Shown: in pieces, positions 7,651-16,702 of the stretch
How the letters are laid out: every line of letters begins with the position of its first letter
Numbering within the stretch: the first letter of the stretch is position 1
Origin: Candidatus Eiseniibacteriota bacterium
GTDB taxonomy: Bacteria > Eisenbacteria > RBG-16-71-46
Direction of reading: 5' to 3'
Assembly: GCA_016215625.1 (NCBI GenBank)
Contig: JACRIW010000090.1
Coordinates: 1-64,000, forward strand
DNA: 64,000 bases
Position numbers and translations under genes: made by a program
Notes under the pieces: generated by a model
What the model was told of the DNA's origin: nothing
Seen by the model: the letters and a program-made list of their open reading frames with translations, nothing else
Databases searched by the model: none

Positions 7651-9017
7651 CGCGCGGCCTCCGTTTCGTTCTCGGGCACCAGCGTCGCCACGGTGCGGCG
7701 GCGGGCGTCGAACACCTGCTTCGCGACGCGCTGCACGTCCGCGGCCGTGACCGCGCGATAGCGGTCGACGGCGTCGAACAGCGCGCGGTAGTCCCCGTGG
7801 TTCTGTTCGTAGCGGCCGAGCATCTGCGCGGCGCCGCGGTTCGTCTCGAGCGTGTACACGAAGCGCGACTCGACCTGGTTGCGCGCCTTCTGCAGCTCAC
7901 GCTCGGTCGGGCCGTCCTTCACGAGGCGGTCGAGCTCGGCGTACAGCGCCTTCTCGCCGTCCGCGCCGGACGCGCCCGGCTTCATCTCGACCCAGAACTC
8001 GAAGAGCCCGGGCTCGAGCTGTGCGCGGAAGCCCGCGTCCGCGGACAGCGCGATCTGCTGCTCGTAGACGAGCGCGCGGTGGAGCCGCGACGACTCCCCG
8101 CCGCCGAGCACCGACGCGAGGATCTCGAGCGCGTAATGGTCGGGGTCGCTCACCGCGGGCGCCTTGTAACCCGCCACGAACGTCACGGTCTCGGATGGAT
8201 AGTGCACGGACACGCGGCGCTCGCCGCGCTGCTCCGGCTCGGCGTTCACGGGCCTGGGCGGCGGCGCCTGGCGCGGGATGTCGCCGAAGTACTCGCGCAG
8301 CTTCGCCTTCACCCACGCGGGATCGAAGTCGCCCGACACGATGATCGTGCAGTTGTTCGGCGCGTAGTAGGTGCGGAAGTACTCGACCATCTCGTCGCGC
8401 GTGATGCGCTCGAGGTCCTTCATCCAGCCGACGACGGGCCAGTGGTACGGCGAGGCGACGAACGCCGCGCTGTAGAGCGCCTCGTCGAGCATGCCGGGCA
8501 CCGAGTTGTCGGTGCGGAAGCGGCGCTCTTCCCTCACCACTTCGACTTCGCTCTTGAGCAGGTCGGGCAACAGCGACAGCGAGCGCATGCGGTCGGCGTC
8601 GAGGCGCATCATCGTCTCGAGCGACGCGGTGCCGCCTTCCTCGTAGTACGCGGTCTGGTCGTAGCTCGTGAACGCGTTCGAGTACGCGCCCTGCGACTCG
8701 AGCTGCACGTCGTACTGCTTGGGCGGCACGTTCGCGGAGCCGTTGAACATCATGTGCTCGAAGAAGTGCGAGAGGCCGGTGATGCCCTGGCGCTCGTTGC
8801 GCGAGCCCACGCGGAACCACTGGAAGAAACACACGGCGGGCACGCTGTGATCCTCGTGCAGCAGGATTTGCAGGCCGTTCGGCAGCGAGTCGCGTTCGAC
8901 GCGGAAGCGCTCGGGCGAGAGCGCGGCGGACCGCGCCGCCGGCTTCGGGGCGGCCGCGAACGCACTCGCGCTCGCGAGCGCGAGCAGTGCGGCGGCGAGA
9001 CACAGACGACGAAGCAT
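7647..9017 (-). CDS. M16-family zinc metallopeptidase, catalytic subunit
   Basis: 456 residues with a signal peptide (1-22). The inverted zinc motif HFFEH lies in GLSHFFEHMMFNGS, and the distal zinc glutamate is expected in the conserved ETMMRLDADRM helix. The lobe-2 motif GGGESSRLHRAL is intact. Probably a periplasmic or envelope peptide-degrading enzyme acting with the inactive partner encoded immediately downstream. The 238-bp gap before it is shared with the divergent XRE gene. Confidence 0.9.
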   Translation of the reverse strand: MLRRLCLAAALLALASASAFAAAPKPAARSAALSPERFRVERDSLPNGLQILLHEDHSVPAVCFFQWFRVGSRNERQGITGLSHFFEHMMFNGSANVPPKQYDVQLESQGAYSNAFTSYDQTAYYEEGGTASLETMMRLDADRMRSLSLLPDLLKSEVEVVREERRFRTDNSVPGMLDEALYSAAFVASPYHWPVVGWMKDLERITRDEMVEYFRTYYAPNNCTIIVSGDFDPAWVKAKLREYFGDIPRQAPPPRPVNAEPEQRGERRVSVHYPSETVTFVAGYKAPAVSDPDHYALEILASVLGGGESSRLHRALVYEQQIALSADAGFRAQLEPGLFEFWVEMKPGASGADGEKALYAELDRLVKDGPTERELQKARNQVESRFVYTLETNRGAAQMLGRYEQNHGDYRALFDAVDRYRAVTAADVQRVAKQVFDARRRTVATLVPENETEAAR

Positions 9018-9205
9018 GAAACCTCCGGGTGAAGAAGAAGTGCAGGCGGTGCGAAACCGCGCGGAGCCTAGAGTGGCGCCGGAGGGGGAACAAGCGCCCG
9101 GCGATGCCGGAGGAACGCCGGGATGACGCCGAAACCCGCTCCGGCGGGAGGACGGGCGTGGTCCGGAAGGCGCCCGACGGCGACTTTGGGACCGCTACCA
9201 ACGGC

Positions 9206-9222
9206 CCACACGGGAGTTGTGG
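9206..9222. promoter_or_regulatory. Short inverted repeat in the divergent M16/XRE gap
   Basis: CCACA (9206-9210) and TGTGG (9218-9222) flank 7 bp, 34 bp before the XRE start. A dyad here would suit autoregulation by the XRE protein, but the arms are short and this is only a candidate. Confidence 0.2.
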
Positions 9223-9255
9223 AGCCTGCAGGGAGAATGGCGTAGCTTTTCACTC

Positions 9256-10080
9256 ATGAACGACTCCATCAGCACCGCCGTCAAGGCCCGCCCGGCGACC
9301 GAAGATCCGGTCGCGAATCGAATCCGGACGCGGCGCCTGGCACTCGGCTGGTCGCTCAAGCGTTTGAGCGAAGCAACCGGCGGCCTCGCACCGTCGTTCC
9401 TCTTCAACATCGAGAACAGCCGCAAGGTGCCGAGCGAAGAAGTCGCCGCCCGCATCGCGCACGCCATCGACGACACGGCCCACGAAGCGACGTATCGCGC
9501 GTGGGCTCGTGCGAAGAGCCGCGGACGCACCGGCCGTATCGACCACGACGCCATGCTCAGCGCGTGGGAACTGCTTCGGAATCCGTTCGGGGAACCCGCG
9601 GCGCCCGGCGTGGCGCCCGCAGCCCCGGTGGGGGAATCCCGCGACGCCGGACGCCTTCGGGTGCCCGTGCTCGCCACCGCCTCGGACCCCGGCGATGGCG
9701 TTCGACCGATTCCCGAGCAGGTCATCAACACGTTGAGCCTCGACCCGCTCGCGTACGGCCACGACGCCGAACTCGCGCGGGAACGCTATTCGCGGCTGCG
9801 CCGGCCGTTCGCCTTCCCGCTCGACGAAGAGCAGGCGAAGCGTGCCGGACTGATGGGCGCGACGCTCGCCGTGGTCACGCGCGACGAAGCGATCTCGCCG
9901 GACCCGAACGCGGCCTACGTCGTGCGCGTGGAGGGCCGTCTCGAAGTCGTGCGCGGCTCGGCCTACGCGGGCGGCGAGGTTCCCGGCTCGCTTCGCAACG
10001 CCGGACTGGATCGCACGGAGGATCTCCGCGCGGCGACGGTCGGACGCATCGACCACCTCCTGCCGGATGTGCGACTCTGA
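9256..10080 (+). CDS. XRE-family regulator with a degenerate S24-like C-terminal domain
   Basis: 274 residues. An XRE helix-turn-helix occupies about 20-75 (NRIRTRRLALGWSLKRLSEATG, then SFLFNIENSRKVPSEE). The C-terminal third (LAVVTRDEAISPDPNAAYVVRVEGRLEVVRG) has the spacing of the LexA/CI-type S24 fold, but the catalytic Ser and Lys positions are not recognisable, so autocleavage is unlikely (inference). ATG 9256 is preferred; no well-spaced Shine-Dalgarno was found, and TTG 9217 is an alternative. Ends 4 bp before the adaptor gene, so it probably heads and controls the exporter operon. Confidence 0.7.
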   Translation: MNDSISTAVKARPATEDPVANRIRTRRLALGWSLKRLSEATGGLAPSFLFNIENSRKVPSEEVAARIAHAIDDTAHEATYRAWARAKSRGRTGRIDHDAMLSAWELLRNPFGEPAAPGVAPAAPVGESRDAGRLRVPVLATASDPGDGVRPIPEQVINTLSLDPLAYGHDAELARERYSRLRRPFAFPLDEEQAKRAGLMGATLAVVTRDEAISPDPNAAYVVRVEGRLEVVRGSAYAGGEVPGSLRNAGLDRTEDLRAATVGRIDHLLPDVRL

Positions 10081-10084
10081 GGGC

Positions 10085-11056
10085 ATGACGACACCGAACC
10101 GGTTTCTCCTTCCGGCCATCGCGGTGCTCGCGATGGCCGGACTGCTTTCCTGCGCGACGGCGCCGCGCGTGCGCGGCAGCGGCACGATCGAGCTCGACGA
10201 GATCGACGTCGCGTCCCTCGTCGGCGGACGCGTGCTGCGCATGGCCGTCGCCGAGGGCGACACAGTGCACGCCGGCGACACGCTCGCCGTGCTCACGCGC
10301 GGCGAAATCGCCGCCGAACTCGCCTCGCAGCTCGCGCAGTCGCAGCGCGCGGAGTCGCAGGCGCGCGACCTCGCGGCCGGCGCCCGGCCCGCCGAAGTGC
10401 TCGTCGCGCGCGCGCAACTGGCCGCGGCGCAGGCGGACCGGCGGCTCGCCGAGACGCAGTACACGCGCACGGAAAAACTCGCGCGCGCACAGGCCGTCGC
10501 GCAGGCGGAACTCGATCGCGCGCGCGCCACGCGGGACGCCGCCGTCGCACGCGAACGCGCCGCGGCGGAACAGCTGAAGCTGCAGGAGGAAGGCTTCCGC
10601 CGGTTGCAGATCGACGCGGCGCGCAGTGCGGCGACCGCCGCGGCGGCGCAGCTCGCCGGCGCGCGCAGCCGCGCGGGCGAACTCGTGCTCGTCGCCCCGT
10701 CGGACGGTGTCGTGCTGCTGCGGAACTTCGAGGACGGCGAACTCGCTCCGCCCAACGTGCCCGTCGTGACGCTCGGCGATCCGTCGCGGCTCTGGATGCG
10801 CGTGTACGTCGGCGCGCCGCTGCTCGCCTCGATCAAGCTCGGCGATCCGGTCGAGGTCACGCCGATCGGCGCGAAGAAGCCGTTCCGCGGCCACGTCGTG
10901 CAGATCAACACGCGCGCCGAGTTCACGCCGCGCGCCGCGCTCACCGAGGAAGAACAGGCGAACCTCGTCTTCGGGGTGAAGGTCGCGCTCGATCCGACGC
11001 CGGGCACGCTCAAGCCCGGGCTGCCCGCCGAAGCGCGCTTCCCGACGAAGCGATGA
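10085..11056 (+). CDS. HlyD-family membrane fusion protein, lipoprotein type
   Basis: 323 residues. The N-terminus ends in a lipobox-like GLLSC, then comes the biotinyl-lipoyl-like half (VGGRVLRMAVAEGDTV), a long Ala/Arg/Gln-rich coiled-coil hairpin (about 90-215), the second lipoyl half (APSDGVVLLRNFEDGE) and a beta-barrel domain. This is the periplasmic adaptor of a tripartite ABC exporter, similar in layout to YbhG. The start at ATG 10085 places the lipobox correctly. It overlaps the ATPase gene by 4 bp. No TolC-like partner is nearby. Confidence 0.85.
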   Translation: MTTPNRFLLPAIAVLAMAGLLSCATAPRVRGSGTIELDEIDVASLVGGRVLRMAVAEGDTVHAGDTLAVLTRGEIAAELASQLAQSQRAESQARDLAAGARPAEVLVARAQLAAAQADRRLAETQYTRTEKLARAQAVAQAELDRARATRDAAVARERAAAEQLKLQEEGFRRLQIDAARSAATAAAAQLAGARSRAGELVLVAPSDGVVLLRNFEDGELAPPNVPVVTLGDPSRLWMRVYVGAPLLASIKLGDPVEVTPIGAKKPFRGHVVQINTRAEFTPRAALTEEEQANLVFGVKVALDPTPGTLKPGLPAEARFPTKR

Positions 11057-11784
11057 GCGCCACCGTCGTGGAGGTGCACGAACTCGGGAAGCGCTTCGGC
11101 GACTTCGCCGCCGTGGACGGCGTGTCGTTCGACATCGCGCGCGGCGAGATCTTCGGCATCCTCGGACCGAACGGCTCGGGCAAGACCACCACGATCCGCA
11201 TGCTGTGCGGACTCATGGAGCCCTCGAGCGGCGGCGCGACGATCGCGGGCGCCGACATCGCGAAGAGCCCCGAGCTCGTGAAGGCGCGCATCGGCTACAT
11301 GTCGCAGGCCTTCGGCCTGTACCGCGACCTCACCGTGGACGAGAACCTCGAGTTCTACGCGGGCGTGTACGAGCTCGGCGCGAAGAAGGCCGAACGCATC
11401 GCCTGGGCGAAGCGCGAGATGCGCCTCGAGGAGATCGGCGGCCGGCTCGCCGGCGTGCTGTCCGGTGGCCAGCGGCAGCGTCTCGCGCTCGCGAGCGCGA
11501 TGATGCACGCGCCCGAGGTCGTGTTCCTCGACGAGCCCACGGCCGGCGTGGACCCGGCCGCGCGGCGGCTGTTCTGGACGATCATCCGCGAGCGCGCCGC
11601 GGACGGCGTCACCATGATCGTCACGACGCACTACATGGACGAGGCCGAGCGCTTCGACCGGCTCGTGTTCCTGTCGCGCGGCAAGCGCATGGCGCTCGGC
11701 ACGCCGTCCGAAGTGAAGGCGCAGTTCGGCGCGCACCTGTCGCTCGAGGACATCTTCGTGCAGCTGCAGGAGAAGGAGTCGTGA
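11053..11784 (+). CDS. ABC exporter ATP-binding protein (ABC-2/CcmA type)
   Basis: 243 residues with Walker A GPNGSGKTT (about 37-45), Q-loop MSQAFGLYRDLT, signature LSGGQRQRLALA, Walker B VVFLDEPTAGVDP and the switch TTHYMDEAER. Drives the exporter formed with the adjacent permease and the HlyD-type adaptor. Starts inside the adaptor stop codon (ATGA) and ends in a GTGA overlap with the permease, so the three subunits should be made in fixed ratio. Confidence 0.93.
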   Translation: MSATVVEVHELGKRFGDFAAVDGVSFDIARGEIFGILGPNGSGKTTTIRMLCGLMEPSSGGATIAGADIAKSPELVKARIGYMSQAFGLYRDLTVDENLEFYAGVYELGAKKAERIAWAKREMRLEEIGGRLAGVLSGGQRQRLALASAMMHAPEVVFLDEPTAGVDPAARRLFWTIIRERAADGVTMIVTTHYMDEAERFDRLVFLSRGKRMALGTPSEVKAQFGAHLSLEDIFVQLQEKES

Positions 11785-12905
11785 ACCGCGAGCGCCTGCG
11801 CGCCATGGTGCGCAAGGAGTTCGTGCAGATGCGGCGCGACCCCGCGACGCTGCGGCTCGTGCTCCTCGTGCCGCTCATGCAGATGCTCATCTTCGGCTAC
11901 GCCATCCGCACCGACGTGCGGAACCTGCCGACGGTGGCGTTCGACCAGAGCCGCACGCAGGAGAGCCGCGCGCTCGTCCAGCGGCTGACCGCCACGGGCA
12001 ACTTCGTGCTGCGCGAGCAGGCCGAATCGTACGACGACGCGGTGCGCGCGGTGGACGCCGGGCACGCGCGTGCGGCGTTCGTGATTCCCGAAAGCTACGC
12101 GCGCGACCTCAAGCGCGGACGGCCCACGCAGGTGCAGGTGCTCGTGGACGCGAGCGACCCGACGTCCTCGGCGAGCGCGATCGGCGCGGCGCAGATGGTC
12201 GGGCAGCAGCTCAACGTCGAGATCGTGCGGCAGCGCACCGGCGCGAACCTCGCCTCGGGGCTGCCGATCGACGTGCGCGTGCGCCCGCTCTACAACCCGG
12301 CGCTCCGAAGCGCGGTGTTCGTGGTGCCCGGCATCATCGGCATGATCCTGAGCAACATCCTCATCATGCTCACGTCGCTGAGCCTCGTGCGCGAGCGCGA
12401 GACGGGCACGCTCGAGCAGCTCATCGTCACGCCGCTCGCGCGCTCCGAGATCATGCTCGGCAAGATCGCGCCCTACGTGCTGGTCGGCTACATCCAGATG
12501 ACGACGGTGCTCGTGGCGGGGCACCTCATCTTCCAGGTGCCCCTGCGCGGCCCGTTGCTCGCGCTCTACGCCGTGACGTTCCTGTTCATCACGGCGAACC
12601 TCGGCCTCGGACTCTGGATCTCGACGCTCGGCCGCACGCAGACCGCCGTCACGCAGTCCGCCATCTTCATCATGCTGCCGAACGTGCTGCTCTCGGGTTT
12701 CATGTTCCCGCGCGAGGCGATGCCGCCGCTCGCGCAGGGCATCGGCGCGCTGATTCCGCTCACGTACTACCTGCAGCTCGTGCGCGGCATCCTGCTCAAG
12801 GGCGCCGGCCTCGCCGAAATGTGGCCGCAGGCGCTCGCGCTCGCCCTCTTCGCGGTCGCGTTCTTCACCTTCGCGACCCAACGCTTCCACAAGACGCTGG
12901 AGTGA
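11781..12905 (+). CDS. ABC-2 type exporter permease
   Basis: 374 residues from GTG 11781 (MNRERLRAMVRKEF), which overlaps the ATPase stop by 4 bp; the longer open frame upstream is a shadow of the ATPase. One N-terminal membrane segment (LRLVLLVPLMQMLIFGYA), a large extracytoplasmic loop, then five C-terminal segments including the ABC-2 signature region GTLEQLIVTPLARSEIMLGK and ITPL/LIPLTYYL. Like YbhR/YbhS, but only one permease is encoded, so it probably works as a homodimer. Confidence 0.88.
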   Translation: MNRERLRAMVRKEFVQMRRDPATLRLVLLVPLMQMLIFGYAIRTDVRNLPTVAFDQSRTQESRALVQRLTATGNFVLREQAESYDDAVRAVDAGHARAAFVIPESYARDLKRGRPTQVQVLVDASDPTSSASAIGAAQMVGQQLNVEIVRQRTGANLASGLPIDVRVRPLYNPALRSAVFVVPGIIGMILSNILIMLTSLSLVRERETGTLEQLIVTPLARSEIMLGKIAPYVLVGYIQMTTVLVAGHLIFQVPLRGPLLALYAVTFLFITANLGLGLWISTLGRTQTAVTQSAIFIMLPNVLLSGFMFPREAMPPLAQGIGALIPLTYYLQLVRGILLKGAGLAEMWPQALALALFAVAFFTFATQRFHKTLE

Positions 12906-14179
12906 TCCCCCTGGACCCGACCCCGAAGCCCATCCATCCGCTGCGCATCGCGCCCATCGACGCACCCACCCTCGCTTCCGTCCGCCCGAAGGCCCCCGCG
13001 GCCCCGGGCGGCATCGAGCCGTACCGGGTGCTCTTCCCGATCGGGGCGCTGTGCGGCATCGCGGGCGCCGCGGTCTGGATCGCTCAGGCGTTCGGCGCGC
13101 CGTGGCCCGGCATGCTGCACGCGTCGCTCATGATCCAGGGCTTCGAGCTGTGCTTCGTGACCGGCTTCCTGCTCACGGCGATGCCGTCGTTCACGCACGG
13201 CGACAAGTGCACGCCGATCGAACTGGGCGCCACGGTCGCCGCCGCGCTCGGATTCGTCGCGCTGCACTCGGCCGGCATCGAAGGCCCGGCACAGCTGTGC
13301 TTCACGGCGGCGCTGCTCGTGACGGCGATCGCGATCCTGAGGCGCGTGCGCTTCGACGGAGCCGCGCCGCCCGAGGAGTTCCTGCTCGCGGGCGTCGGCC
13401 TGCTGCTCGGTGTCGCGGGCGGGCTGCACCAGGCGTCCGCCGCCTTCGGGTGGATCGCCGAGCCGCAGCCGCGCTTCGGCGTGCGCCTCGTCTCGCGCGG
13501 CATGGTGCTCGCCGTCGTGCTCGGGCTCGGCGGGCTGCTCGTGCCCACGTTCGCGATGGTGAAGGACCCGCTGCGCATCGTCGGGGTCGCGCGCGCGGGC
13601 GTGCGCGGGCCGCGCCGCGTCTGCGTGCTCGCGCTCGCCGCGCTGATCGCCGGTGCGTTCGTCGCGGACACGTCCGACCAGCACGCGCTCGCCGCGTGGA
13701 TGCGCGCCGCCGCCGCGCTCGCGAGCACGCAGCTCGCGTGGAAGAGCTGGAGCCGCCCCGGCCGGCGCGATCCGTTGACGACGGCGCTCTGGGGCTCCGG
13801 CTGGATGATCGTGCTCGGCGTCGTCGGCGCGGCGCTGTTCCCGGCGCACGAGATCGCCGCGTGGCACGTCACGTTCATCGGCGGCTTCGGCATGCTCACG
13901 ATGGCGATCGGCACGCGCGTCACCGTCACGCACGGCGGCCATCCGGCGGGCGAGGAGGGCAAGGTCCTCGGCTGGGCGGGCCTCGCGCTGCTCGGCGCGG
14001 CGGTCGCGCTGCGCCTCGCGGGCGGCGAGGTCGACCCGCTCCAGTCGCACGCGCTCGCGGGCGCCGCGGCCGCGTGGATCCTCGCGTGGGCGCTGTGGCT
14101 GTCGGGGGCGCTCCCGCGCGCGCTGCGCACGGCGAAGCGGCCCGCGAACCTCATGATGCCCGCGCGCCCGAAGTCCTGA
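12902..14179 (+). CDS. NnrS-family membrane protein
   Basis: 425 residues with about 12 hydrophobic segments. Typical NnrS features are the HASLMIQGFELCFVTGFLLTA region, the GGLHQASAAF helix, the late AAWHVTFIGGFGMLTMAIGTRV block and the HGGHP ending. NnrS proteins are haem- and copper-containing membrane proteins linked to nitric-oxide stress. GTG 12902 overlaps the permease stop (GTGA), so this gene is coupled to the exporter, which is unusual company for NnrS. Confidence 0.82.
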   Translation: MIPLDPTPKPIHPLRIAPIDAPTLASVRPKAPAAPGGIEPYRVLFPIGALCGIAGAAVWIAQAFGAPWPGMLHASLMIQGFELCFVTGFLLTAMPSFTHGDKCTPIELGATVAAALGFVALHSAGIEGPAQLCFTAALLVTAIAILRRVRFDGAAPPEEFLLAGVGLLLGVAGGLHQASAAFGWIAEPQPRFGVRLVSRGMVLAVVLGLGGLLVPTFAMVKDPLRIVGVARAGVRGPRRVCVLALAALIAGAFVADTSDQHALAAWMRAAAALASTQLAWKSWSRPGRRDPLTTALWGSGWMIVLGVVGAALFPAHEIAAWHVTFIGGFGMLTMAIGTRVTVTHGGHPAGEEGKVLGWAGLALLGAAVALRLAGGEVDPLQSHALAGAAAAWILAWALWLSGALPRALRTAKRPANLMMPARPKS

Positions 14180-14200
14180 CGGAGTCCGGGCGCAGCGCCG

Positions 14201-14890
14201 TCAGCTGCGTCCGAACTCGTCCCGCACCGCCGGATCCTCGGCGTGGTGCTTGATGACGCGGGCCTCGGCGATGAACACGACTTCCTCGGCGACGTTCGTC
14301 GCGAGGTCGCCGATGCGCTCGAGATTGCGGCCCACGAGCACGAGGGCCATGGACGCCTGGATCGCCGCCGGGTCGCTCACCATGCGGGCGAGCAGTTCGG
14401 CGAACAGGTGGCGGTTGAGCGCGTCCACCTCGTCGTCGCGCCGCACGAGCGCGCGCGCGGCGTCGGCGTCGCGGCGCACGAACGCGTCGAGCGCCTCGCG
14501 CAGCATGCCGATCGCCTTCTCGGCCAGCTCGGGCAGGTCGGCCGCGTTGCGCATGGGCGGCAGCGTGTCGAGCGTCTTCGCGCAGCCCGCGATGTTCACG
14601 GCGTGGTCGCCGACGCGCTCGAGGTCGTTCGAGATCTTGAGCGCGGACGTGATGAGCCGCAGGTCGCGCGCGAGCGGCTGCTGCAGCGCGAGCAGCTCGA
14701 TGCAGCGCTCCTCGATGTCCATCTCCATGCGGTCGATCGCCCGGTCGTCGCGGAACACTTCCTCGGCGAGCGTGACGTCGCGCCGCTGCAGGGCCTCGAC
14801 GGCCTTGCGGATGATGCTCTCGACGCGGCCGCTCATGAGCAGGAGCTGGTCGTTGAGTTCGTTGACGAGTTCTTCGAAGTGACGGCTCAT
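14201..14890 (-). CDS. phoU: Phosphate-specific transport system accessory protein PhoU
   Basis: 229 residues made of two repeats of a three-helix bundle. Each repeat has the metal-binding ExxxD-type helix: NDLERVGDHAVNIAG in the first and RNLERIGDLATNVAEE in the second. PhoU links the Pst transporter to the PhoR kinase and represses the Pho response when phosphate is ample. It is the last gene of the pst operon, 11 bp after pstB, and converges with nnrS across a 21-bp gap. Confidence 0.95.
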   Translation of the reverse strand: MSRHFEELVNELNDQLLLMSGRVESIIRKAVEALQRRDVTLAEEVFRDDRAIDRMEMDIEERCIELLALQQPLARDLRLITSALKISNDLERVGDHAVNIAGCAKTLDTLPPMRNAADLPELAEKAIGMLREALDAFVRRDADAARALVRRDDEVDALNRHLFAELLARMVSDPAAIQASMALVLVGRNLERIGDLATNVAEEVVFIAEARVIKHHAEDPAVRDEFGRS

Positions 14891-14901
14891 GTCGATTCCG
14901 A

Positions 14902-15753
14902 TCAGCCGAAACGGCCGGTGATGTAGTCCTCGGTCAGCCGCTTGTGGGGGCTGGTGAACAGCCGGCGCGTGTCGCCGTACTCGACGAGCTCGCCCTGGAG
15001 CATGAACGCCGTCCGGTCGGAGATGCGCGCCGCCTGCTGCATGTTGTGGGTCACGACCACGATGGTGTAACGCGACTTGAGCTCGAGCACGAGCTCCTCG
15101 ATGCGCGCGGTCGCCGTCGGGTCGAGCGCGGAGGCCGGCTCGTCCATGAGCAGCACCTCGGGCTCGATCGCGAGCGAACGCGCGATGCAGAGCCGCTGCT
15201 GCTGCCCGCCCGAAAGCGCGAGCGCCGAACGGTCGAGACGGTCCTTCACCTCGTCCCAGAGCGCCGCGCGGCGCAGGCTGTCCTCGGCGCGGACCTCGAG
15301 TTCTCCGCGGTCCTTCACGCCGAGCAGCCGCAGCCCGAACACGACGTTCTCGAAGATGGACTTCGGGAACGGGTTCGGGCGCTGGAACACCATACCGACG
15401 CGGCGGCGCAGGTCCACGACGTCCGTGTCGCGCGCGAGCACGTCGAGCTCCGACACGCGCAGCCGGCCGGTGACGCGCACGTTCGGGATCAGGTCGTTCA
15501 TGCGGTTGAACGAGCGAAGCAGCGTGCTCTTGCCGCAGCCGGACGGCCCGATGATGGCCGTGACCGTGCGCGCGGGAATCTCGAGCGAGACGCCCTTCAG
15601 CGCCTCGTTCGTGCCGTAGAACAAATGGAAGTCCTCGGCGACGAGGTGCGCGGGGGCGGGAGCCGCGGGCGCGGGCCCGGACGCGACGGCGCCCGGCTCG
15701 GGCGCGTTCGACTCGGCGACGCGGGTGCGGATGGCGGGAACGTCGGTGACCAA
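14902..15753 (-). CDS. pstB: Phosphate ABC transporter ATP-binding protein
   Basis: 283 residues. Walker [10 protein letters not shown], the PstB-specific [11 protein letters not shown]-loop [10 protein letters not shown], signature [16 protein letters not shown], Walker [14 protein letters not shown] and H-loop VTHNMQQA are all present. The start is TTG 15753, supported by GGGAGG about 7 bp upstream and close packing after pstA. It gives a Pro/Ala-rich N-terminal extension of about 35 residues before the conserved core; a shorter start cannot be excluded. Confidence 0.95.
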   Translation of the reverse strand: MVTDVPAIRTRVAESNAPEPGAVASGPAPAAPAPAHLVAEDFHLFYGTNEALKGVSLEIPARTVTAIIGPSGCGKSTLLRSFNRMNDLIPNVRVTGRLRVSELDVLARDTDVVDLRRRVGMVFQRPNPFPKSIFENVVFGLRLLGVKDRGELEVRAEDSLRRAALWDEVKDRLDRSALALSGGQQQRLCIARSLAIEPEVLLMDEPASALDPTATARIEELVLELKSRYTIVVVTHNMQQAARISDRTAFMLQGELVEYGDTRRLFTSPHKRLTEDYITGRFG

Positions 15754-15754
15754 A

Positions 15755-16702
15755 TCAGGACCTCCCGGCGAGGTTCGCGCGCAGCCGTGCGCGCAGGAGC
15801 ATCGCGGTCAGGTTGAGCAGCAGCGTCAGCAGCAGCAGGACGAGCACGGTGCCGTACAGCAGCGGCCTCGTCGCGTCCACGTCGGGGGACTGCGTCGCGA
15901 GCACGAACACGTGGTAGCCCAGCTCCATGAACTGGTCCGTGGGCGAAGTCGGCAGGTACGGCAGGAAGTACGCGGCCCCCGTGAACAGGATGGGTGCGAC
16001 TTCGCCCGCGCCGCGCGAGACCGAGAGGATCGCGCCCGTGAGGATGCCGGGCATGGCCTGCGGCAAGAGCACGTTCCGGATCGTCTGCCAGCGCGTCGCA
16101 CCGAGCGCGAGCGAGGCCTCGCGCATGTCGCGCGGCACGGCGCGCAGCGCCTCTTCGGTGGTGACGATCACGACGGGAAGGTTGAGCAGCGCGAGCGTGA
16201 GCGATGCCCAGATGAGCGCGGGCTGGCCCCAGGTGACGTCGAGCCCGAGCGCGCGGTCCATCTGCACGCCGACGAACTGCACGAAGAACCCGAGGCCGAA
16301 GAGCCCGAAGACGATGCTCGGCACGCCGGCGAGGTTGTGCACGGCGAAGCGCACGGCGCGCGTGAAGGCCGCGTCGGGGTTCGCGTACTCGTGCAGGTAG
16401 ACCGCCGCGCCGACGCCGAACGGCACGAGCGCGACCGTCATGAGCAAGACCAGCAGCACGCTGCCGTAGATGGCGGGCCAGATGCCGCCCTTGGTCATGC
16501 CTTCGCGCGGCACACCGGAGAGGAACTCCCACGTCACGGTCTGCCAGCCGTGCAGCACGACGTCGCCGACGATCACGGCGGTCATGAGCACGATGAGCGC
16601 GGCGGCGGCGCCGGAGAGCACCGTGAACGCGCGGCCGGCGGCGTCGCTCGGGCGGGAACGCGGCAGGGCCGCGACCTTCTGGCCGAGGATCGTCGCGCTC
16701 AT
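15755..16702 (-). CDS. pstA: Phosphate ABC transporter permease PstA
   Basis: 315 residues with six predicted membrane segments and the permease EAA-type loop [23 protein letters not shown] followed by [28 protein letters not shown]. The start ATG 16702 overlaps the pstC stop by 4 bp; the longer open frame upstream is a shadow of pstC. Forms the membrane channel with PstC. Confidence 0.94.
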   Translation of the reverse strand: MSATILGQKVAALPRSRPSDAAGRAFTVLSGAAAALIVLMTAVIVGDVVLHGWQTVTWEFLSGVPREGMTKGGIWPAIYGSVLLVLLMTVALVPFGVGAAVYLHEYANPDAAFTRAVRFAVHNLAGVPSIVFGLFGLGFFVQFVGVQMDRALGLDVTWGQPALIWASLTLALLNLPVVIVTTEEALRAVPRDMREASLALGATRWQTIRNVLLPQAMPGILTGAILSVSRGAGEVAPILFTGAAYFLPYLPTSPTDQFMELGYHVFVLATQSPDVDATRPLLYGTVLVLLLLTLLLNLTAMLLRARLRANLAGRS

